Positions 30,557 to 36,165 of a DNA stretch of 36,165 nt are shown piece by piece. Position numbers and translations under genes: made by a program. Source of the DNA: Oscillospiraceae bacterium. Lineage in GTDB: Bacteria > Bacillota > Clostridia > Oscillospirales > Oscillospiraceae. The stretch's first letter is position 1, and each line of letters begins with the position of its first letter. The notes under the pieces were generated by a model. The model saw only the letters and a program-made list of their open reading frames with translations. It searched no databases and was not told the DNA's origin. The stretch covers positions 1 to 36,165 of the forward strand of contig JAFSJE010000060.1 in NCBI GenBank assembly GCA_017439425.1, in the 5' to 3' direction.

Positions 30557-32608
30557 ATGGCTAAAATAGAAAAAGAAGAAAACCTCATCTCCTACAAGGG
30601 CAACGTATTTACACGCCTTTTCCGCTATCTTAAGCCCCACACCGCGCGAATGATAGCCTGCCTTGTGCTCGTTCTCATAGTAACCGTCCTCGAGCTCTAC
30701 CGCCCGATGATAACCGGTCAGGCGATAGATACCATCGAGGGCTACTATAACCCATACGTCTACACCGCCGACGGCGATATAACCCTCAGCGGCGAGAAAA
30801 TGAAGAAAATCGTGATCGAGGACGAGGAGGCGCCGTTCCCCGAGGGTGAATACGCCGTTATGCTCTACTATAACGAGCAGTATTACCTCTTCGAGCACCT
30901 CGACGCCGTGAGCGCGAAGGCGGTCTATATGAGCCGCGAGAGCGTTGACGAGATGGCGCTATCGGGCGAGACGCTTATTTCCGCGGGCTTTTCCGGCAGA
31001 CTTATGAGCGGCGAGGAGCTTGGCGTTCTGCGCGAGACCGATTATTCAGCGCTCCGCAGGCTTGCGGTTATCTACGGCATTGTGCTCATTCTTAACGGGC
31101 TTGCGGACGTCGCTGAGATGTGGCTTTTGCAGTTTACCGGTCAGAGCATAATCTTCACCATCCGCCAGCAGGTCTTTGAGCACGTCCACTCGCTGCCCCT
31201 CAGATTCTTTGATACAAACCCCGTCGGGCGAATAGTAACAAGAGTTACAAACGATGTTGAGTCGCTGAGCCAGATGTACACGCAGATAATTATCCGGCTC
31301 TTCCGCAACACGGTGCTCATCATCGGCTACGCTGTCGTTATGATCGGCATAAATCTGAAGCTTGCGCTTCTGTGCTTTGCATTTTTCCCGGTGATCCTTG
31401 TACTGACGGTCGTGTTCCGCACGGTTTCCCGCCGCACATACCGAATAGTTCGCAACAAGGTGAGCCAGCTCAACACCTTCCTCTCGGAAAACATCTCCGG
31501 AATGAAGCTCATTCAGGTTTTCGCGCGCGAAAAGGAGAAGGCGGAGGAGTTCGAGGGCAGAACGAAGGATCTCTACCGCAGTCAGATGAAGGAGCTCTTC
31601 ATTATGGCGGTGTTCCGTCCGTCTATAAACCTCATCGCCAACGCCGCGCTTGCGATAATCCTCTACAACGCCGGCGTTTCCGTCCTTACAGGAACGCTCA
31701 CCATCGGCACGCTGTACGTCTTTACAAACTACATCCGCTCGTTCTTCGAGCCGATAATGGACATAGCCGAGCAGTTCTCTACTCTTCAGAACGCGCTTGC
31801 CTCGGCTGAGAAGATTTTCTCCGTTCTCGACGAGGAAAATCCGATAATCGAGAAGGAAAACCCGACAAAGCTCGGCACAGTGAAGGGCAAAATAGAGTTC
31901 AGAAACGTCTGGTTTGCCTATGAAAACGAGGACTACGTTCTCAGAGATGTGTCCTTTACCATCGAGCCCGGTCAGCGCGTCGCCTTTGTCGGCGCGACGG
32001 GAGCGGGCAAAAGCTCGATCCTGAACCTCATAGGGCGCTACTACGAAATTCAGAAGGGCGAGATACTCATCGACGGCGTGAACATCCGCGACCTTTCCAC
32101 CGAGGAGATACGCGGCGCGATCGGTCAGGTACAGCAGGATGTTTTCGTGTTTACCGGCGATATAAAGTCAAATATCCGCCTGCTCGACGACGGTATAACC
32201 GACGAGCGAATCCGTGAGAGCGCCATAGCCGTCAATGCAGACCGCTTTATCGACAGACTGCCGAAAACCTACGACGAGCCGGTGACCGAGCGCGGAGCCA
32301 CGCTCTCAGCGGGTCAGCGCCAGCTTCTGAGCTTTGCGCGCACCCTTGCATACGATCCGCGCATTCTCGTTATGGACGAGGCGACGGCGAACATCGACAC
32401 CGAGACCGAGGAGCTTATTCAGGACGCGCTTGAAACGCTCATGAAGGGAAGAACGACCATTATGGTCGCGCACAGACTTTCAACTATCCAGCACGCAGAC
32501 TGCATCTATGTCATGCACAAGGGCAAGATACGCGAGAGCGGAACGCACCAGGAGCTGCTTGAGAAAAACGGCTTCTATAAGAAGCTCTATGAGATTCAGA
32601 AGCAGTAA
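30557..32608 (+). CDS. ABC exporter half-transporter with canonical ATP site and an external insert
   Basis: The 683-residue partner of the preceding gene lies 9 bp behind it. Its membrane domain has an extra ~100-residue, acidic, mostly soluble stretch between the first and second transmembrane helices (about 60-165, from TIEGYYNPYVYT to VLRETDYSALRR), which should be outside the cell. The ATPase has Walker A GATGAGKSS (479-487), signature LSAGQ (583-587), and Walker B ILVMDEA with E608, so this chain carries the catalytic Glu of the consensus site. BmrD of Bacillus has a similar external insert. The two genes and the acetyltransferase form one operon. Confidence 0.93.
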   Translation: MAKIEKEENLISYKGNVFTRLFRYLKPHTARMIACLVLVLIVTVLELYRPMITGQAIDTIEGYYNPYVYTADGDITLSGEKMKKIVIEDEEAPFPEGEYAVMLYYNEQYYLFEHLDAVSAKAVYMSRESVDEMALSGETLISAGFSGRLMSGEELGVLRETDYSALRRLAVIYGIVLILNGLADVAEMWLLQFTGQSIIFTIRQQVFEHVHSLPLRFFDTNPVGRIVTRVTNDVESLSQMYTQIIIRLFRNTVLIIGYAVVMIGINLKLALLCFAFFPVILVLTVVFRTVSRRTYRIVRNKVSQLNTFLSENISGMKLIQVFAREKEKAEEFEGRTKDLYRSQMKELFIMAVFRPSINLIANAALAIILYNAGVSVLTGTLTIGTLYVFTNYIRSFFEPIMDIAEQFSTLQNALASAEKIFSVLDEENPIIEKENPTKLGTVKGKIEFRNVWFAYENEDYVLRDVSFTIEPGQRVAFVGATGAGKSSILNLIGRYYEIQKGEILIDGVNIRDLSTEEIRGAIGQVQQDVFVFTGDIKSNIRLLDDGITDERIRESAIAVNADRFIDRLPKTYDEPVTERGATLSAGQRQLLSFARTLAYDPRILVMDEATANIDTETEELIQDALETLMKGRTTIMVAHRLSTIQHADCIYVMHKGKIRESGTHQELLEKNGFYKKLYEIQKQ

Positions 32609-33109
32609 ATGGATATTGAGTTCAGAAAAGCAGGGAAAGCAGACCTTGACGAGCTTGCGGAGATGTACCGCCTCGCAGTCAGAGCGATGAATGCTGCGGG
32701 CATAATCCAGTGGGATGAAACGTATCCGACAAGGGAGCATATAGAGCGTGACATTAACGAGGACTGCCTCTACGTTGTGATCTGCGAGGGGCGAATCGCC
32801 GGCGCGATAAGCTGGAACTATGAGGTCGACGATGAGCACGATACCGATAAGTGGTCAATTCCGGGCGAGTGGCGCGCGCTCCACCGCCTTGCCGTGCATC
32901 CGGATTTTCAGGGCTGCGGAATCGGAAAAGAGACAATGAGCGGAATCGAGAGAGTGCTCAGAAAAGAAGGCATTAAGGCGCTCCGATTCGATACCGTTTC
33001 CTCAAATACACCCGCTATGCGGCTCTATAAGTCGCAGGGCTGGCGCGAGGTTGACAGACAGCCGTGGATCGACGGCGATATTGTGTATTTCGAGAAGTCA
33101 ATATCTTGA
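32609..33109 (+). CDS. GNAT-family N-acetyltransferase
   Basis: The 166-residue enzyme has a GNAT fold: strand RLAVHPDFQGCGIGKETM (93-110) with the acetyl-CoA pyrophosphate-binding QGCGIG (101-106), and the C-terminal VSSNTPAMRLYKSQGWREV motif. Its substrate is unknown. Its ATG starts in the base after the exporter TAA (TAAATG), so translation is coupled; modification of a drug or cargo is possible but not shown. Confidence 0.88.
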   Translation: MDIEFRKAGKADLDELAEMYRLAVRAMNAAGIIQWDETYPTREHIERDINEDCLYVVICEGRIAGAISWNYEVDDEHDTDKWSIPGEWRALHRLAVHPDFQGCGIGKETMSGIERVLRKEGIKALRFDTVSSNTPAMRLYKSQGWREVDRQPWIDGDIVYFEKSIS

Positions 33110-33139
33110 TTTTTCGGCGCATTGAAACCGCAAAATCTA

Positions 33140-33168
33140 TTGCAATACTGTATTTTTTAATGTATAAT
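33140..33168 (+). promoter_or_regulatory. Promoter of purB-purA
   Basis: TTGCAA (33140-33145) and TATAAT (33163-33168), spacer 17 bp. The start site should be near 33175, at the edge of a GC-rich hairpin. Confidence 0.75.
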
Positions 33169-33173
33169 AATAT

Positions 33174-33207
33174 CCCGTGGGTGATAAGCCCACGGGACTA
33201 TTTTTTT
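33174..33207 (+). terminator. Terminator-like hairpin in the purB leader
   Basis: Arms CCCGTGGG (33174-33181) and CCCACGGG (33189-33196), loop TGATAAG, then ACTA and seven T (33201-33207). It has full intrinsic-terminator form but stands between the purB promoter and its ribosome binding site. It may attenuate purB or stop read-through from the exporter operon. Confidence 0.75.
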
Positions 33208-33225
33208 CCGGAGGGGGAAAAGGGC

Positions 33226-34656
33226 GTGAAGCCTGTTTACGAAAACCCGCTGGTCGGAAGATACTCATCAAAGAAAATGCAGTATATCTTCTCGCCGGAT
33301 TTTAAATTTTCCACATGGCGAAGGCTGTGGGTCGCGCTTGCTGAGAGCGAGCAGGAGCTCGGGCTCGGCATTACCGACGAGCAGATCGAGGAAATGCGCG
33401 CTCACATAGAGGATATTGACTACGATAAAGCCGCAGAATATGAGCGCAAGCTTCGGCACGATGTCATGGCGCACGTCCACACCTTCGGCGACGCCTGTCC
33501 CAAGGCAAAGCCCATAATACATCTTGGCGCAACGAGCTGCTACGTCGGCGACAACACCGATATAATTCAGATGCGAGAGGGGCTTTATCAGATAAAGGCG
33601 CTGCTTGTCGGCGCAATCAAGGCGCTCAGCGACTTTGCCGAGCGCAACAAGGAGATCCCGACCCTCGCCTATACCCACTTCCAGGCGGCTCAGCCGACCA
33701 CCGTGGGCAAGCGCGCAACGCTGTGGCTTCAGGATCTAATCATGGACTACGAGCGGCTCGAATTTGAGATAAGCCGCCTCAGACTCCTCGGCTGCAAGGG
33801 CACCACCGGCACCGGCGCGAGCTTTCTCGAGCTATTCAAGGGCGATGCGGACAAGGTTCGCGCGCTCGAGGGCAAGATTGCCGCAAAGATGGGATTTAGC
33901 GCGTGTATGCCGGTCTCCGGTCAGACCTATTCCCGCAAGGTCGACGCCTATGTGCTCAACACCCTCGCAAGCATAGCGGTTTCCTGCCAGAAGATGGCTA
34001 CGGATATCCGCCTCCTTGCCCATCTGAAGGAGCTTGACGAGCCTTTTGAGCAGAATCAGATCGGCTCCTCCGCCATGGCTTATAAGCGCAATCCAATGCG
34101 CTGTGAGAGAATTTGCTCCCTCGCGCGCTATGTCATAAATGACGCGAAGAACGCCTCCGATACCGCCGCGGCACAGTGGCTTGAGCGTACGCTGGACGAT
34201 TCCGCGAACCGCAGACTGTCGATACCCGAGGCATTTCTTGCAACGGACGGCATACTGAGCCTCGTTATCAACGTCATCTCCGGCGCTGTCATCTATCCGA
34301 AGGTCATGGAAAAGCATCTTAACGAGGAGCTTCCGTTCATCGCGAGCGAGAATATCCTTATGGACGCCGTCGAGCGCGGCGGAGACCGTCAGGAGCTGCA
34401 CGAGGCGATACGCCAGTACAGTCAGAAGGCGGCAAGGAGCGTGAAGCTGGAGGGCGGCGACAACGATCTTCTCGAGTCGCTTATGGCTGACGAGCGCTTC
34501 GGCCTTACGGAAGAGAGCCTTAAGGAAACGCTTGATATAAAGAAATTCATCGGTCTTTCCGTCAGCCAGACTGAGAGCTTTATTGAAACCTACGCAAAGC
34601 CCATAATCGAAGAAAACAAAGCCCTTCTCGGAAGAGAAGAGGAGATAAGAGTATAA
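33226..34656 (+). CDS. purB: Adenylosuccinate lyase
   Basis: The 476-residue enzyme cleaves adenylosuccinate to AMP and fumarate, and SAICAR to AICAR in IMP synthesis. The superfamily signature GSSAMAYKRNP is at 280-290, with the catalytic Ser in the mobile loop; TSCYVGDNTD and the THFQAAQPTTVGKR block are intact. The wider frame from 33064 was rejected because it lies across the promoter and hairpin; GTG 33226, behind GGAGG at 33210-33214, gives the normal N terminus (KPVYENPLVGRYSSKKM). The gene is followed 13 bp later by purA, so IMP-to-AMP conversion is an operon. Confidence 0.94.
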   Translation: MKPVYENPLVGRYSSKKMQYIFSPDFKFSTWRRLWVALAESEQELGLGITDEQIEEMRAHIEDIDYDKAAEYERKLRHDVMAHVHTFGDACPKAKPIIHLGATSCYVGDNTDIIQMREGLYQIKALLVGAIKALSDFAERNKEIPTLAYTHFQAAQPTTVGKRATLWLQDLIMDYERLEFEISRLRLLGCKGTTGTGASFLELFKGDADKVRALEGKIAAKMGFSACMPVSGQTYSRKVDAYVLNTLASIAVSCQKMATDIRLLAHLKELDEPFEQNQIGSSAMAYKRNPMRCERICSLARYVINDAKNASDTAAAQWLERTLDDSANRRLSIPEAFLATDGILSLVINVISGAVIYPKVMEKHLNEELPFIASENILMDAVERGGDRQELHEAIRQYSQKAARSVKLEGGDNDLLESLMADERFGLTEESLKETLDIKKFIGLSVSQTESFIETYAKPIIEENKALLGREEEIRV

Positions 34657-34669
34657 GGAGATAATAAAA

Positions 34670-35941
34670 ATGCTTACTGCAATAGTCGGAATCAACTGGG
34701 GCGACGAGGGCAAGGGAAGAATGGTCGACCTCCTCTCAGAGCGCTACGATATCGTAATGCGCTATCAAGGCGGCAACAACGCAGGTCACACCGTAATCAA
34801 CGAGCGAGGCAAGTTTATTCTGAACCTTCTGCCGAGCGGAATACTCCGCGACGAGACCGTTAACGTTATGGGTCCCGGAATGGTAGTGGACGTCGAGCAC
34901 CTTACAAAAGAGATTGCCGCGATCCGCGAGAAGGGAATCGATATCAGCCCGAAGCATCTTGTTATCTCCGACAGAGCCACCATTTGTATGCCTTATCACA
35001 AGATGATGGATATCCTCGAGGAAGAGCGCCTTGCCGACAAAAAGTTCGGCTCTACCCGCCGCGGCATCGCGCCGGTGTATGCCGATAAGTATATGAAAAA
35101 GACAGTCCGATTCGGCGATCTTCTTGAGCCGGAAACCCTCAGAGAAAAGGTAGCTGACCTTGTCGAGTGGAAAAACCTCACCGTTGCCGGCGGCTATAAG
35201 CACGAGCCGGTCTCCGCAGATGAGATGTACGATTGGCTTATAAAGTACGCCATGCCTTTTGTACCCTATGTCAAGAACACGACCGAGTACCTTACCGACG
35301 CCGTAAACGCCGGAAAGAGCATAATGTTCGAGGCTCAGCTCGGCGCTCTCCGCGATATCGACTTCGGTATCTATCCCTATACCTCTTCCTCGTCTACCAT
35401 CGCCGCATACGCGCCCATCGGCGCCGGAATTCCGGCTGAGCGTCTTACAAACGTCGTCGGAATAATGAAGGCTTATTCAAGCTGCGTCGGCGAGGGCCCG
35501 TTCACCTGCGAGCTCTTTGGCAAGGAGGGGGATGAGCTCCGTGAGGCCGGCGGCGAGTACGGCGCCGCAACAGGCAGACCCCGCAGAGTCGGCGGCTTCG
35601 ACGTTGTGGCATCGCGCTATGGCTGCCTCGTTCAGGGTGCAACCGAGATAGCACTCACAAAGCTCGACGTTCTGAGCTATCTCGACAGTGTTCCCGTCTG
35701 CACTCATTATGAGGTCGACGGCGAAATTACCGACAAGTTCCCGATGGGAGGTCGCCTTATGCGCGCAAAGCCCGTCTACGAGTATCTGCCCGGCTGGAAG
35801 TGCGATATCTCCGGGGCGAGAAGCTTCGAGGAGCTTCCCAAGGCTGCGCAGGACTATATAAAGTACATCGCTGACGCCGTCGGCTGTCACATCAAATACG
35901 TCTCCGTCGGCGCAAACCGCGACGAGTACTTTGAGATGTAA
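34670..35941 (+). CDS. purA: Adenylosuccinate synthetase
   Basis: The 423-residue enzyme joins IMP and aspartate with GTP to give adenylosuccinate. GINWGDEGKG at 7-16 carries the catalytic D12 (most relatives have GxQWGDEGKG; here Asn replaces Gln), and GGNNAGHTV holds H40. FGSTRRGIAP, TGRPRRVGG and the C-terminal PVYEYLPGWK motif are present; the length is typical. AAGGAG stands before ATG 34670. It is the second gene of the purB-purA operon and is followed by a run of hairpins that should end transcription. Confidence 0.96.
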   Translation: MLTAIVGINWGDEGKGRMVDLLSERYDIVMRYQGGNNAGHTVINERGKFILNLLPSGILRDETVNVMGPGMVVDVEHLTKEIAAIREKGIDISPKHLVISDRATICMPYHKMMDILEEERLADKKFGSTRRGIAPVYADKYMKKTVRFGDLLEPETLREKVADLVEWKNLTVAGGYKHEPVSADEMYDWLIKYAMPFVPYVKNTTEYLTDAVNAGKSIMFEAQLGALRDIDFGIYPYTSSSSTIAAYAPIGAGIPAERLTNVVGIMKAYSSCVGEGPFTCELFGKEGDELREAGGEYGAATGRPRRVGGFDVVASRYGCLVQGATEIALTKLDVLSYLDSVPVCTHYEVDGEITDKFPMGGRLMRAKPVYEYLPGWKCDISGARSFEELPKAAQDYIKYIADAVGCHIKYVSVGANRDEYFEM

Positions 35942-35952
35942 ATAGTCACTAA

Positions 35953-36072
35953 CCGCCGGCTAAGCCGGCGGCTTGATTAAGCCCTAGAAGGGCATTTTGC
36001 GGACAATACCCCTAAAGGGGCACCGAAAAGTTTGCCGACCGCATTCTTTTTTCAGGCTGCCCCTGAAGGGGC
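35953..36072. terminator. Four consecutive short hairpins behind purA
   Basis: Perfect dyads CCGCCGGC/GCCGGCGG (35953-35971), GCCCT/AGGGC (35981-35993, then ATTTT), CCCCT/AGGGG (36009-36020) and GCCCCT/AGGGGC (36059-36072, then TTTATTTA). An outer pair TGCGG/CCGCA (35998-36002, 36039-36043) encloses the third and is followed by CTTTTTT, the best terminator. The number of hairpins is more than termination needs; see the finding. Confidence 0.6.
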
Positions 36073-36077
36073 TTTAT

Positions 36078-36165
36078 TTATGCCCTCTCGTTCTCGCGAC
36101 CCGTAAACGGGTCTACGAACTCCTTCAGCCCTATTTGATCTGCCAACTCATCTTCTCGCAGTTGG
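36078..36165 (-). CDS. C-terminal fragment of an unrecognised minus-strand gene
   Basis: One minus-strand frame is open from the window edge to TAA (36080-36078). It encodes 28 residues, QLREDELADQIGLKEFVDP then FTGRENERA, with helical, charged character typical of coding sequence. The dyad GACCCG/CGGGTC (36098-36113) lies within it. The gene starts outside the window; its function cannot be read. Confidence 0.4.
   Translation of the reverse strand, partial: QLREDELADQIGLKEFVDPFTGRENERA

Noticed and set aside
33174-33217. Purine riboswitch ahead of purB
   Set aside because: The leader from the predicted start is only about 50 nt and lacks the three-way junction of a guanine/adenine riboswitch.
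33064-33225. N-terminal extension of purB
   Set aside because: It overlaps the acetyltransferase gene and covers the promoter and hairpin; the GTG start gives the normal family N terminus.
35953-36113. CRISPR-like repeats
   Set aside because: The dyads differ in sequence and spacing; there are no identical direct repeats or spacers.

Overview
The window is a dense chromosomal segment that looks like a gut-type anaerobic Firmicute, most likely class Clostridia and perhaps the Oscillospiraceae/Ruminococcaceae. This rests on strong AGGAGG ribosome binding sites, sigma-A promoters (TTGACA/TATAAT types with 17-18 bp spacers), a one-subunit pyruvate:ferredoxin oxidoreductase, S-layer homology (SLH) proteins, a YtrA-type GntR/ABC operon and a moderately high GC content. 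The lineage is an inference from style and gene content. No rRNA, tRNA, CRISPR array, phage or intact insertion sequence was seen.

Layout, left to right. 1-1.3 kb: tail of an SLH protein, a WYL regulator and a doubtful small membrane ORF. 1.3-5.6 kb: mtnA, a HIT-pepF operon (minus) and a DUF362 gene. 5.7-11.8 kb: a family-2 glycoside hydrolase (minus) diverging from nifJ (plus). 11.8-14.7 kb: an autoregulated GntR/ABC operon (minus) diverging from a YitT-family membrane protein. 14.7-18.3 kb: a 165-bp palindromic repeat, then a nucleoside-salvage block with a BMP-type nucleoside-binding lipoprotein and deoD on the minus strand, and udk-tdk on the plus strand, separated by abutting divergent promoters.

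18.3-24.6 kb: a second composite palindromic repeat, then a minus-strand L-rhamnose/methylpentose operon in the order rhaB, SLH protein, AraA-like isomerase, rhaD, fucO. Kinase, isomerase, aldolase and aldehyde reductase together would convert L-rhamnose to DHAP and 1,2-propanediol. The isomerase is not RhaA-like, and a secreted SLH protein lies inside the operon with 1-3 base overlaps. 24.6-28.7 kb: a minus-strand chain of tightly coupled genes (Y-family DNA polymerase, YolD-like protein, phosphopantetheinyl transferase, AraC regulator) that runs into the rhamnose operon. It diverges from a self-cleaving LexA/UmuD-like repressor followed by a small unknown protein. The divergent promoters share one palindromic -35 box, and a 27-bp operator-like dyad lies just downstream of the repressor promoter.

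28.7-33.1 kb: a heterodimeric ABC exporter with one degenerate ATP site and an acetyltransferase. 33.1-35.9 kb: purB-purA, converting IMP to AMP, preceded by a leader that contains a terminator-like hairpin. 35.9 kb to end: a run of short hairpins and the last 28 codons of an unrecognised minus-strand gene, possibly an element boundary.
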